From JANQGH01 sp039177555 (lineage in GTDB: Bacteria > Pseudomonadota > Alphaproteobacteria > DSM-16000 > Inquilinaceae): 64,000 nt of DNA. This document shows, piece by piece, positions 51,494 to 60,631 of the stretch; position 1 is the stretch's first letter; each line of letters starts with the position of its first letter. The translations under genes and the position numbers were made by a program. The stretch covers positions 1-64,000 of the forward strand of contig JBCDFV010000020.1 of the NCBI GenBank assembly GCA_039177555.1, written 5' to 3'. Below the pieces are notes generated by a model, which saw only the letters and a program-made list of their open reading frames with translations, was not told the origin of the DNA and did not search any database.

Positions 51494-52941
51494 TGCACGC
51501 CCTCCCGCACCGCTGCCTGCTCGCCCGTGCCGGCCATTGCCGACAGTTCGGCGGGCAAGGCGTTGGCCCATTTGGTGATGGTGCCCGCGCCTAGGCAGAC
51601 GACCATGTCGCCTTCCTGCGCCAGCTCAGCGATCAGCGGCGCCAGCGCCTCCGGGCCATCCAGCGGGAACACGTGGCGGTGACCGCGCGTACGCAGCCCC
51701 TCGATCAGATGATCGCGATCCGCCCCTTCGATCGGCTGTTCGCCGGCCGCGTAGACATCCGCGACGATCACCACATCCGCATCGTTGAAGCAGGTGCAGA
51801 ATTCCTCGAACAGATCGGCCAACCGGCTGTAGCGGTGGGGCTGAACCACCGCGATGACGCGCCGATCCTGCCCGGCGCCGGCGCGCGCGGCATGCAGCAC
51901 GGCGGAGATTTCGACCGGGTGATGGCCATAATCATCGATCACCGTCACGCCATTCACTTCGCCCGTCTTCGTGAAGCGCCGCTTGACCCCGGCGAACTGC
52001 GCCAGGCCCTGGCGGATGCGGTTGTCGTCGATGCCCATCTCCGTCGCCACGGCCACGGCCGCTAGCGCGTTCAAGACATTGTGCTGGCCCAGCATCGGCA
52101 AGGTCAGGTCGACCAGCGTGCGTCCCTGGTCGCCAACCCGGTCCTGGATCACGACGTCGAATCGGGAACCCGCCCCGCCCATGACCACGTTGACCGCGCG
52201 CAGGTCGGCCTGCGGGCTGAAGCCGTAGGTGACGATGCGCCGATCCAGGACGCGCGGGATCATCGCCTGGACCTCGGCATGGTCGATGCACATGGCGGCA
52301 AAGCCGTAAAACGGCACGTTGGTGACGAACTGCTCAAATGCGGCGCGGACGCCATCGAACGAGCCGTAGAAGTCCAGATGCTCCGGGTCGATGTTGGTCA
52401 CCACCGCGATGGTGGCCGGCAGCCGCGTGAAGGTGCCGTCGCTCTCGTCCGCCTCCACGACCATCCAGTCGCCCTGGCCCAGTCGCGCGTTGGTGCCGTA
52501 GGCATTGATGATGCCGCCATTGATGATGGTCGGGTCCATATCGGCCTCGTCCAAGAGGCCCGCGACCAGGGACGTGGTTGTGGTCTTGCCGTGGGTGCCG
52601 CCGACCGCGATCGACCATTTCAGGCGCATCAGTTCGCCCAGCATCTCCGCACGCCGCACCACCGGGATCATGGCCGACCGCGCGGCCGCGACCTCTGGAT
52701 TGTCCGGTTTGACCGCCGATGAGGCGACCACGACGGCGCAGTCGGCGATGTTCTCGGCGCGATGGCCGATCGCGACCGGGATGCCCAATGCGCGCAAACG
52801 TTCGACATTGGCGCTGTCGGCGATGTCGCTGCCTTGAACGTCGTAGCCGAGATTGCTCAGGATCTCGGCAATCCCGCTCATCCCGATCCCGCCGATGCCG
52901 ACGAAATGGATGCGGCCGATGTCGAGCGGCATCTCTCTCAT
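51490..52941 (-). CDS. murC: UDP-N-acetylmuramate--L-alanine ligase
   Basis: Adds L-Ala to UDP-MurNAc, 483 aa. The N-terminal domain has HFVGIGGIGMSGIAEIL (Rossmann), the central ATPase has the P loop GTHGKTTTTS (about 115-124), and the C-terminal ligase domain includes DDYGHHPVEI and QPHRYSR, motifs of MurC. The ATG at 52941 overlaps the murG stop by 4 bases; the longer frame to 53112 overlaps murG and is not used. Confidence 0.97.
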   Translation of the reverse strand: MREMPLDIGRIHFVGIGGIGMSGIAEILSNLGYDVQGSDIADSANVERLRALGIPVAIGHRAENIADCAVVVASSAVKPDNPEVAAARSAMIPVVRRAEMLGELMRLKWSIAVGGTHGKTTTTSLVAGLLDEADMDPTIINGGIINAYGTNARLGQGDWMVVEADESDGTFTRLPATIAVVTNIDPEHLDFYGSFDGVRAAFEQFVTNVPFYGFAAMCIDHAEVQAMIPRVLDRRIVTYGFSPQADLRAVNVVMGGAGSRFDVVIQDRVGDQGRTLVDLTLPMLGQHNVLNALAAVAVATEMGIDDNRIRQGLAQFAGVKRRFTKTGEVNGVTVIDDYGHHPVEISAVLHAARAGAGQDRRVIAVVQPHRYSRLADLFEEFCTCFNDADVVIVADVYAAGEQPIEGADRDHLIEGLRTRGHRHVFPLDGPEALAPLIAELAQEGDMVVCLGAGTITKWANALPAELSAMAGTGEQAAVREGVQ

Positions 52942-54074
52942 TCCGCGGCCTCCGCGGCAGGGGGCGGGTGGTTGCCGTTGGCACCGCCGCCATGGGCCAG
53001 GCTCAGCGCTACGTCCGCCAGCCGGTCGGCCGCGTCGACGATGCCGAGCAGGCGCGCGTCCGCAGCCGCCTTGGTCAAGGTCTCTGGCAACATCAGCAGA
53101 TTGTCCAGGCAATCGGCCAACCCCTCCGGCGTGAAGCCGTCCTGCGGCAGCAGCCAGGCCGCACCGGCCTCAACCAGGTTGGCGGCATTGGCGCGCTGAT
53201 GGTCGTCGGCGGCGTAAGGGTAGGGGACCAGGATCGAGGGCCGGCCTGCCACCGTCAGCTCCGCGCAGGTCGACGCGCCGGCCCGCGTGATCGCCAAGTG
53301 ACAGCCGGCCAGCCGCTCGGGCACGTCGGTGAAGAAGGTCGCAAGCTCGGTCTTCGTGCCCATCGCCTGATAGGCTGCCTGCGCTTGCGCCAAGTCCTCC
53401 GGCCGGGCCTGCTGGGCGATCGACAGACGTTGGCGCAGCCCGTCGGGCAGCCGCGCGATCGCCGCCGGCACGACCTCGCTGAACACCCGCGCGCCCTGGC
53501 TGCCGCCCAGCACCAGAAGGCGGATCTCGCCGCCATTCGGCGCCTCGTAGGAACGGTCGCGAACCCCGACGATCGGCGGCCGAACGGGCGTTCCGGTCAG
53601 GACCATCTTGGCCTGGTCCGCGTCGCCGAGGCCGGTGACATGCGGAAACGAGATCGCGATCCGATGCGCGCGGCCGGCCAGCATGCGGTTGGCGCGGCCG
53701 ACGATGGCGTTCTGCTCGTGCAGCAAGATCTTGAGGCCCAGCCGGCTGGCCGCGAACACGGTTGGCAGTGACGGGTAGCCACCGAAACCGACCACGGCGG
53801 CGGGCCGCAGCCGGCGCAGGATCGCCATCGCCTGGCGATAGCCGAGCCCCAGTTCGATCGCCGTGCGCGCCTTGCCCATCAGGCCGGACTGCAGGCGCGA
53901 GGCGCGCACCCGGAAGGTCTCGACGTCCTGCAAATCGTCGCCGAAGGCCTGGCCGCGCTTGTCGGTGATCAGCACCACCCGTTCGCCCCGCGCGACCAAC
54001 GCGCGCGCCAGGGCCTCGGCCGGGAAGATGTGGCCGCCGGTGCCGCCGGCCGCCAGCACGAAGGGGCCGGTCAT
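52938..54074 (-). CDS. murG: UDP-N-acetylglucosamine--lipid I GlcNAc transferase
   Basis: Turns lipid I into lipid II at the inner leaflet, 378 aa. Glycosyltransferase family 28 motifs are LAAGGTGGHIFPA near the start (10-16) and GGSQGARVFSEVVP in the C-terminal domain, then RAGASTCAELTVAGRPSILVPYP near residue 275. ATG at 54074 overlaps the ftsW stop by 4 bases. The frame continues upstream inside ftsW, which is shadow reading. Length is close to the family norm. Confidence 0.96.
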   Translation of the reverse strand: MTGPFVLAAGGTGGHIFPAEALARALVARGERVVLITDKRGQAFGDDLQDVETFRVRASRLQSGLMGKARTAIELGLGYRQAMAILRRLRPAAVVGFGGYPSLPTVFAASRLGLKILLHEQNAIVGRANRMLAGRAHRIAISFPHVTGLGDADQAKMVLTGTPVRPPIVGVRDRSYEAPNGGEIRLLVLGGSQGARVFSEVVPAAIARLPDGLRQRLSIAQQARPEDLAQAQAAYQAMGTKTELATFFTDVPERLAGCHLAITRAGASTCAELTVAGRPSILVPYPYAADDHQRANAANLVEAGAAWLLPQDGFTPEGLADCLDNLLMLPETLTKAAADARLLGIVDAADRLADVALSLAHGGGANGNHPPPAAEAAE

Positions 54075-55192
54075 GATCGCCCCCCCGCCTGTCGGCGCGT
54101 GGTGGCGAGCAACAGCCCGGTGCCCAGCGCCAGCGCCAGCATGGACGAGCCACCATAGCTGATGAAGGGCAGGGTCATGCCCTTGGTCGGGATCAGGCTG
54201 AGGGTCGAGCCCATGTTGATCAGCGCTTGAAAGCCGAACTGTGCCGCCAGGCCCGCGGCGGTCAGTATGACGAACAGATTGCGGCTGCGGCTGGCGCCGA
54301 TCAGGCTGCGGATAACGACCACGGCGAACAGGCAGACCAGCAGCAGGCACCACAACAGCCCGAATTCTTCACCCGCCACCGCGAAGACGAAGTCCGAATG
54401 TGCATCGGGCAGGAACTGCTTCACCGCGCCCTCGCCCGGACCGACGCCCCAGACACCGCCATTGGCGAAGGCCTCCAGCGATCGATCGATCTGGTAGCTG
54501 TCGCCGCTCGACGGATCCATGAACCGGTCGATCCGGCTGGCGACGTGCGGAAACACGAAGTAGCTGGCAATGCCGCCACCGATGGCGACGCAGGCCAACA
54601 GCACCACGGCGATGATGGGCAGGCCGGCGACGAAGAACTGAACGCCCCACACAGCCGTGACCACGACCGCCATCCCCAGGTCCGGCTGCATCAACAGCAA
54701 GGCCACGACCAGCGCGTACAGGACCGCCGACGCCAGATATCCCGGCACGTTGGGGTTCGTTTTTTGCAGCGAGAACAGCCAGGCAGCCACGACCACGAAG
54801 GACGGCTTTAAGAACTCCGATGGCTGCAGCGTCATGCCGGGCAAGTGCAGCCAGCGCGTGGCGCCCTTGATCTCCACGCCAATCACCAGGGTTGCAGCCG
54901 TTGCCGCCAGGCTGCCGAGTAGCACGAGTAGCGACAGGCGCCGGACCCAGGGGATGGACAGCGTGGAGCAAACGACCAGAATACCGATCGCCGGTACCAG
55001 CATCATCAGATGCCGCTGAATGAAGTGATAGTCCGGCAAGTTGATGCGCTCGGCCACCGGCGGGCTGGCCGCGGCGACCATGATCGCACCCAGGCCGATC
55101 AGCACCGCCAACGCGGCCAACGACCAGCGATCGATGGTCCACCACCAGCGGCCAAGGACGGAGGTATCGGTGCGGGCCAGGCTGATCATCAC
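54071..55192 (-). CDS. ftsW: Septal peptidoglycan glycosyltransferase FtsW (SEDS)
   Basis: Ten-helix SEDS polymerase that works with FtsI, 373 aa. Helices span most of the protein; GATRWLHLPGMTLQPSEFLKPSFVV is the family segment with the conserved catalytic-loop area, and PDAHSDFVFAVAGEEFG lies in the large periplasmic loop (about 265-285). A GTG at 55192 overlaps the murD stop by 4 bases; the following ATG (55189) is an equally good start. Paired with ftsI seven kilobases away in the same cluster. Confidence 0.95.
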   Translation of the reverse strand: MMISLARTDTSVLGRWWWTIDRWSLAALAVLIGLGAIMVAAASPPVAERINLPDYHFIQRHLMMLVPAIGILVVCSTLSIPWVRRLSLLVLLGSLAATAATLVIGVEIKGATRWLHLPGMTLQPSEFLKPSFVVVAAWLFSLQKTNPNVPGYLASAVLYALVVALLLMQPDLGMAVVVTAVWGVQFFVAGLPIIAVVLLACVAIGGGIASYFVFPHVASRIDRFMDPSSGDSYQIDRSLEAFANGGVWGVGPGEGAVKQFLPDAHSDFVFAVAGEEFGLLWCLLLVCLFAVVVIRSLIGASRSRNLFVILTAAGLAAQFGFQALINMGSTLSLIPTKGMTLPFISYGGSSMLALALGTGLLLATTRRQAGGRS

Positions 55193-56595
55193 GCGGCCCC
55201 GCCCAGAGAACGGGTTTCAAAGCGATGGGCGATCGCCGTGACCGACGCGATGAAGGCCTCGCCCCGCGCCTCGAAATTCACGAACTGGTCCCACGACGTG
55301 CAGGCGGGGGCCAGCAGCACGACGGCATCGTCGATGCCGTCCGCCAGTGCCGCACTGAACGCTTCCGAGGCCGCGGCGTCCAGATCGGTGCATTGGCTCG
55401 TCGGCACGCCGGGTTCCAGCATCTTGGCCAGTTCCGGCGCGGCCTCGCCGATCACAAAGGCGTGGCGGATCCGCGGCAGGAAGGGCTTCAGGGCGTCGAA
55501 CCCACCGCCCTTGGGCCGGCCACCGGCGATCCAGTAGACCGTGTCGTAGCTGCCCAGCGCCTTGGCGGCCGCGTCCGGATTGGTCGCCTTGCTGTCATTG
55601 ACGAACCGGATGCCGGCCACCGTGGCCACGGGCTGCTGGCGATGGGCCAGACCCGGAAAGCTAAAAAGCCCCGGTGCGATCTCTTCCGGCGTCAGTCCGG
55701 CCAGCCGGCAGGCGGCGTAGGCGCCGGCCGCATTCTGCCAGTTGTGCTGGCCGGGCAGGGCCGGCGCGCGGGCCAGGTCGAACACCGTTCGCGCCGGACC
55801 GTCGATGGCGTCAACCAGCGTGCCGTTCGCCGCCGATACGCCCCCCGGCGCCGGACCGGCCGCGGAGATCGGCACGACGCGGCGGTGGGCGGCGGTTAGC
55901 GACTCCACAAGCGCCCGCGACGGCACATCGTCGATGCCGACAATCGCGGCGGCGCCAGATCCGTTGCCTTCGAACAGGCGGCGCTTGGCGGCGATATAGG
56001 CGTTGATGTCCGGGTAGCGGTCCAGATGGTCGGGCGCGATGTTCAAGAACACGCCCGTGGTCCAGGCCACATCGTCGATGGTTTCGAGCTGGAACGAGCT
56101 GACCTCCAGCACGTACCAGCCGTCAGACCCGAGCGGCGCCAGCGACAGCGCCGGCTGGCCGAGATTGCCGCCGGCCTCCGCCGGTACGCCGGCGCTCGAC
56201 AGTATATGGCCGATCAGGGAGGTCGTGGTCGACTTGCCGTTGGTGCCGGTGATGCCGAGATAGTTGGCATCGGGCCGCGCGTCCGCCAGCAGGTCGATAT
56301 CGCTCACCAGGTGCACGCCGTGCTCCATCGCCAGCTTAACCACCGCGTGGGGTGCGGGATGGGCGCGTGGAATGCCGGGGCTCAAAACCAGCGTGTCGAT
56401 GTCGCCAAGCCCGTCCGTGCCAAACCGGCGCAAGGGGATGCCGCCACGTTCGGCCCAGGCCCGGCCGACCAGCCCGTCGTCCCAAGCGACGACGCTGACG
56501 CCCGACGCCTTCAGGGCATCGGCCGCCGCCATGCCCGTCCGGCCAAGGCCCAAGACGCCGAAATGGTGACCGCGAAGGTGGCTGAGGTCGATCAT
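55189..56595 (-). CDS. murD: UDP-N-acetylmuramoylalanine--D-glutamate ligase
   Basis: Adds D-Glu to UDP-MurNAc-L-Ala, 468 aa. The N-terminal domain reads HFGVLGLGRTGMAAADAL, the P loop GTNGKSTTTSL is near residue 115, and FVNDSKATNPDAAAKAL is the MurD segment after it; WIAGGRPKGGGFD closes the family pattern. The ATG at 56595 lies 5 bases after the mraY stop; the longer frame to 56658 overlaps mraY. Normal length. Confidence 0.97.
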   Translation of the reverse strand: MIDLSHLRGHHFGVLGLGRTGMAAADALKASGVSVVAWDDGLVGRAWAERGGIPLRRFGTDGLGDIDTLVLSPGIPRAHPAPHAVVKLAMEHGVHLVSDIDLLADARPDANYLGITGTNGKSTTTSLIGHILSSAGVPAEAGGNLGQPALSLAPLGSDGWYVLEVSSFQLETIDDVAWTTGVFLNIAPDHLDRYPDINAYIAAKRRLFEGNGSGAAAIVGIDDVPSRALVESLTAAHRRVVPISAAGPAPGGVSAANGTLVDAIDGPARTVFDLARAPALPGQHNWQNAAGAYAACRLAGLTPEEIAPGLFSFPGLAHRQQPVATVAGIRFVNDSKATNPDAAAKALGSYDTVYWIAGGRPKGGGFDALKPFLPRIRHAFVIGEAAPELAKMLEPGVPTSQCTDLDAAASEAFSAALADGIDDAVVLLAPACTSWDQFVNFEARGEAFIASVTAIAHRFETRSLGGAA

Positions 56596-56600
56596 GCGCC

Positions 56601-57686
56601 CTACCTCAGCTTCAGCGTGCTTAGGCCAACGAGGGCCAGGATGACGGCGATGATCCAAAAGCGGATGACGATCGTCGGCTCCGCCCAGCCCTTCTTTTCG
56701 AAGTGATGGTGCAGCGGCGCCATGCGAAAGACCCGCCGGCCGGTCAGCTTGAACGACGCCACCTGGACGATCACCGAGACCGTCTCCAGGACAAACAGGC
56801 CGCCGACGATGGCCAGCACGATCTCATGCTTGATGATGATCGCGATGGCGCCCAAGGCGCCGCCCATCGAGAGGCTGCCCGTATCGCCCATGAAGACCAT
56901 CGCCGGTGGCGCGTTGAACCAGAGAAAGCCGAGCCCGCCGCCGATCAGCGCGCCGCAGAAGATGGCCAGTTCGCCCGACCCCGGCACGGCGTTGATCTGC
57001 AGGTAGTTGGCGAAGATGGCATTGCCGGCGACATAGGCGATGAAGCCGAACACGCCGGCGGCGATCATCACCGGCACGATCGCCAGCCCGTCCAGCCCGT
57101 CGGTCAGGTTGACCGCGTTCGACGCGCCGACCATCACGATGATCGCGAACAGCACGAAGCCGTAGCCGAGCGGGATCAGGTAATCGTTGATGAACGGTAT
57201 CGCGACGCCGGTGTTCAGCGGCGCCGGCGTGATCGCCATGTACCAGATCGCGGCACCCAGCCCGATCGCCACCTGCGCCAGCAGCTTCCGGCGGCCGGAC
57301 AGGCCCCGGGTATTGCGCCGGGTCAGTTTCAGGTAATCGTCGGAAAAGCCGACCAGGCCGAAACCGACGGTGACCAGCAGGACAATCCAGACGAATTGGT
57401 TGGTCAGATCGGCCCACAGCAGGGTCGCGACCGTGATGCCGATCAGGATCATCAGGCCGCCCATGGTCGGCGTGCCCATCTTGGCGAAATGGGTCTCCGG
57501 CCCATCGTCGCGGATCGGCTGTCCGGCGCCCTGGCGGCGCCTCAGCCAGTTGATCAACCAGGGGCCGAGAACGAAGGCGATGATCAGCGCGGTCAGCAGC
57601 GCGGCCCCGGTTCGAAACGTCAGGTAACGAACCAGGTTGAAGAGCGTGAACTCGTCCGCCAGAGGCAACAGCGCGGCATACAGCAT
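56601..57686 (-). CDS. mraY: Phospho-MurNAc-pentapeptide transferase
   Basis: Moves phospho-MurNAc-pentapeptide to undecaprenyl phosphate (lipid I), 361 aa and about ten helices. The Mg2+ motif FSDDYLK (DDxxK) is near residue 115, NLTDGLDGLA near 190, and VFMGDTGSLSMGG near 265; MAPLHHHFEKKGW lies near the end. ATG at 57686 is 3 bases after the murF stop. The enzyme and its place between murF and murD are standard. Confidence 0.97.
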   Translation of the reverse strand: MLYAALLPLADEFTLFNLVRYLTFRTGAALLTALIIAFVLGPWLINWLRRRQGAGQPIRDDGPETHFAKMGTPTMGGLMILIGITVATLLWADLTNQFVWIVLLVTVGFGLVGFSDDYLKLTRRNTRGLSGRRKLLAQVAIGLGAAIWYMAITPAPLNTGVAIPFINDYLIPLGYGFVLFAIIVMVGASNAVNLTDGLDGLAIVPVMIAAGVFGFIAYVAGNAIFANYLQINAVPGSGELAIFCGALIGGGLGFLWFNAPPAMVFMGDTGSLSMGGALGAIAIIIKHEIVLAIVGGLFVLETVSVIVQVASFKLTGRRVFRMAPLHHHFEKKGWAEPTIVIRFWIIAVILALVGLSTLKLR

Positions 57687-57689
57687 GCG

Positions 57690-59174
57690 CTAGCCCCCGT
57701 TTGCGGCCCAGGCCGACCGCTGGCCGGCGGGATCGTCGATTGAGACCGCCTTGATGGCGTCGACGACCTTGGCCATGCGGCTGCCGAGCGAGCCTTTGAC
57801 CAGGACGATGTCGCCGGGGCGCAGGGCATCGGCGACGATGGGCGCCAAGGCCTCGGAATCGGGTGCGTGGGCGCCGCGCTGGCCGGTCGGCAGAGCATCG
57901 TAGAGAACACGCATGTTGGGGCCACAGGCAAAAACGAGATCGATCTCGGCCTGCTCGATCGGGCCGATCAGTTCATGGTGCAAAAGGCCGGCGTCCGGTC
58001 CCAACTCCAGCATGTCCCCAAGTACCGCGATTCGCCGATGGGACAAAGCTGAACCGCCGCTGATTTCGGCTCGACCTACTACATCTAGTGCTGCGGCGAC
58101 GGAAACGGGGCTCGCGTTGTAGCTGTCGTCGATCAGCAGAATTTGGCCCGGGCCGTCCGCCGTGTGGATCGTCAGGCGTTGGCGCGCACCTCTGCCGCTG
58201 CCCGGCGTGACCTTCGAAAGGCCGCGTGCGGCGGCCACCAGATCGCCGCCGGCGGCCTTGATCGCCAGCAGCACGGCCAGGCTGTTCATGACCCAGTGTT
58301 TGCCCGGCGCCGACAGCGAATACTGGAGGGGTTCGCCCCGGATAACCGCATTGACTGCGCTTGCCGTGGGATGCAGTGAGCAGTCGATCAAGCGGGCGTC
58401 GGCGTTCTCGTCGCTGCCGAAGCTCCAGATCCGCCCGATGCCTTGGGTGCGCGCGTGTGCGACCAGACGGGCGAAATGGCGGTTGTCGGCGTTCAGAACC
58501 GCGACACCGCGCGGGTCCATGCCGTCGAAAATCTCCGCCTTGGCGTCGGCGATCCCCTCGACCGAGGAGAAGCTGGCCAGGTGTACCGCCTCGACCGTGG
58601 TGATGATCGACACGTCGGGCTTCACCTGTTGCGACAGGGGCGAGATCTCGCCGGCATGGTTCATGCCCAGTTCGAACACGCCGTAGGCTGCGTCGCTGGG
58701 CAGGCGCGCCAGGCTCAGCGGCACGCCCCACTGGTTGTTCAGGTTGCCTTGGCTGGCATAGGTCGGGCCCTGGGCCGACAGGCACAGCGCCAGCGCCTCC
58801 TTGGTGCCGGTCTTGCCGACCGACCCGGTCACGGCGATGATCCGCGCGCTGCTGCGCAGGCGGGCATGGTTGCCGAGCGCTTCGAGGCCGGCCATCGTGT
58901 CGTCGACGACCAGCAACGGCGCATCGGCGGGCACGTTGGGCGGCGGTTGGTGCGCCATCGCGGCGGCTGCGCCGCGGGCCAGGGCGTCGGCGGCGAAGTC
59001 GTGGCCGTCGAAGCTCGGCCCCTTCAAGGCTACGAACAGGTCACCGGGGCGGACCGTGCGGCTGTCTATCGAGACACCGGAGGCCGACCAGTCGCCGGCC
59101 GCCATCCCATCGGTCGCTTGCGCAGCCTCGGCCGCAGACCAAAGTGCCTTTTGGTTCAAGCCAACGATCTTCAT
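57690..59174 (-). CDS. murF: UDP-MurNAc-tripeptide--D-alanyl-D-alanine ligase
   Basis: Adds D-Ala-D-Ala to the stem, 494 aa. It has the MurF N-terminal domain (SIDSRTVRPGDLFVALKG), the P loop GSVGKTGTKEAL near residue 118, LGMNHAGEISPL, and DDSYNASPVSVAAALDV followed by LGDMLELG in the C-terminal domain. ATG at 59174 overlaps the murE stop by 4 bases. It ends 3 bases before mraY. Complete and normal. Confidence 0.97.
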   Translation of the reverse strand: MKIVGLNQKALWSAAEAAQATDGMAAGDWSASGVSIDSRTVRPGDLFVALKGPSFDGHDFAADALARGAAAAMAHQPPPNVPADAPLLVVDDTMAGLEALGNHARLRSSARIIAVTGSVGKTGTKEALALCLSAQGPTYASQGNLNNQWGVPLSLARLPSDAAYGVFELGMNHAGEISPLSQQVKPDVSIITTVEAVHLASFSSVEGIADAKAEIFDGMDPRGVAVLNADNRHFARLVAHARTQGIGRIWSFGSDENADARLIDCSLHPTASAVNAVIRGEPLQYSLSAPGKHWVMNSLAVLLAIKAAGGDLVAAARGLSKVTPGSGRGARQRLTIHTADGPGQILLIDDSYNASPVSVAAALDVVGRAEISGGSALSHRRIAVLGDMLELGPDAGLLHHELIGPIEQAEIDLVFACGPNMRVLYDALPTGQRGAHAPDSEALAPIVADALRPGDIVLVKGSLGSRMAKVVDAIKAVSIDDPAGQRSAWAANGG

Positions 59175-60631
59175 CGCCGTGCCTCCGCCTCGATGCCCTT
59201 GACCGCCTCGCGCGCCACCTCGACATCGTCGAAGGGGCGAACCTCCGTGCCCACGATCTGACCCGGCTCGTGCCCCTTGCCGGCGATCACCAGAATGTCT
59301 CCGGATCGCAACGCCTCCACACCGGCGCGGATTGCTTCCGCGCGGTCGCCGATCTCGCGGCCATCGGGGCAGGCCGCCATGATCGCGGTCCTGATCGTCG
59401 CCGGGTCCTCAGTGCGCGGATTGTCATCGGTGACGATCGGCAGGTCGGCAAGGCGCTGGACCACAGCGCCCATCTGCGGGCGCTTGCCGGGGTCGCGGTC
59501 GCCGCCGCAACCGAACACGGCGATCAGGCGCCCATGCACGTGCGGCCGCACGGCCGTCAGGACGGTCTTCAACGCATCCGGCGTATGGGCGTAGTCGACA
59601 TAGACCGCCGCACCGTTCGACAGTACCGCCGCCTGTTCCAGCCGTCCGCGAACCCCGTTCAGGCCGTTCAGCCCCGCCAGCGTCGCATCTTCGTCCGCGC
59701 CAAGCGCCAGGGCCAGACCGACCGCGCAAAGCGCGTTCATCGCCTGGAACGCCCCGATCAAGGGCAGTTCTTGCACCACCGTTCGGCCATTGATCGCCAG
59801 GGTAAGCCTCTGGCCGTGCGGCAGAACGGCTCGATCCGCCAAGCGAAGGTCGCCGGCGTCGTTTCCATATGACAGCACCTGCCGGCCCGCATCGGCAGCG
59901 GTCTTTTCGATCGAGCGACCCGCGTCGCCATCGATGTTCACCACGGCGGTGCCCGTCGGCGCCAACACCTCGCTGAACAATCGCGCCTTGGCGGCAAGAT
60001 AGGCCGCCATCGTCTTGTGATAGTCGAGATGATCGCGGCTCAAATTGGTGAAGCCGGCGGCACCGACCGCCACGCCGTCCAGCCGAAACTGGGACAGGCC
60101 ATGGCTTGAGGCCTCCATCGCCAGATGGCTGACGCCGGAACCCGCTAACTCCGCAAGGATCCGGTGCAGTGTCACCGGGTCTGGCGTTGTCAGCGCCCCG
60201 TAGGTGTCGCCACCCGGGGCCTTGATACCCAGCGTGCCGAGGCTGGCGGCGGCCAATCCTTGGCGTGACCAGAGCTGGCGCAGAAAATCCGCCGTCGAGG
60301 TCTTGCCGTTCGTGCCGGTGATTGCGGCGATATGATCAGGCTGGCGCCCGTAGAACGCGGCCGCCATCAGCGCGAACCGGCGGCGCGGGTTCGCGTCGGT
60401 GATCAGCGTGACGTCCCGGCTGCCCTCCGGCAGGCTGGTGCCCGAAGGCGCCAGGATGGCCACGGCGCCCTTGGCCACGGCCTCGCCGATAAAGGCCCGT
60501 CCGTCCGCGACCGTTCCCGGCAGGGCCGCGAACAGAAAGCCCGGCTCGACGGCACGGCTGTCGGCGGTCAGTCCGCGCAGGGCGCCCGGCAGGTTGTCGG
60601 GCAGGGGGGGCGTGGTCAGCATCTTGGTCAT
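59171..60631 (-). CDS. murE: UDP-MurNAc-L-Ala-D-Glu--meso-diaminopimelate ligase
   Basis: Adds the third stem residue, 486 aa. N-terminal domain LTADSRAVEPGFLFAALPG, P loop GTNGKTSTADFL near residue 110, and DDNPRTEDP near 405. The DNPR motif marks enzymes that use meso-diaminopimelate, which agrees with a Gram-negative cell wall. The ATG at 60631 overlaps the ftsI stop by 4 bases. It is followed by murF with another 4-base overlap. Confidence 0.97.
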   Translation of the reverse strand: MTKMLTTPPLPDNLPGALRGLTADSRAVEPGFLFAALPGTVADGRAFIGEAVAKGAVAILAPSGTSLPEGSRDVTLITDANPRRRFALMAAAFYGRQPDHIAAITGTNGKTSTADFLRQLWSRQGLAAASLGTLGIKAPGGDTYGALTTPDPVTLHRILAELAGSGVSHLAMEASSHGLSQFRLDGVAVGAAGFTNLSRDHLDYHKTMAAYLAAKARLFSEVLAPTGTAVVNIDGDAGRSIEKTAADAGRQVLSYGNDAGDLRLADRAVLPHGQRLTLAINGRTVVQELPLIGAFQAMNALCAVGLALALGADEDATLAGLNGLNGVRGRLEQAAVLSNGAAVYVDYAHTPDALKTVLTAVRPHVHGRLIAVFGCGGDRDPGKRPQMGAVVQRLADLPIVTDDNPRTEDPATIRTAIMAACPDGREIGDRAEAIRAGVEALRSGDILVIAGKGHEPGQIVGTEVRPFDDVEVAREAVKGIEAEARR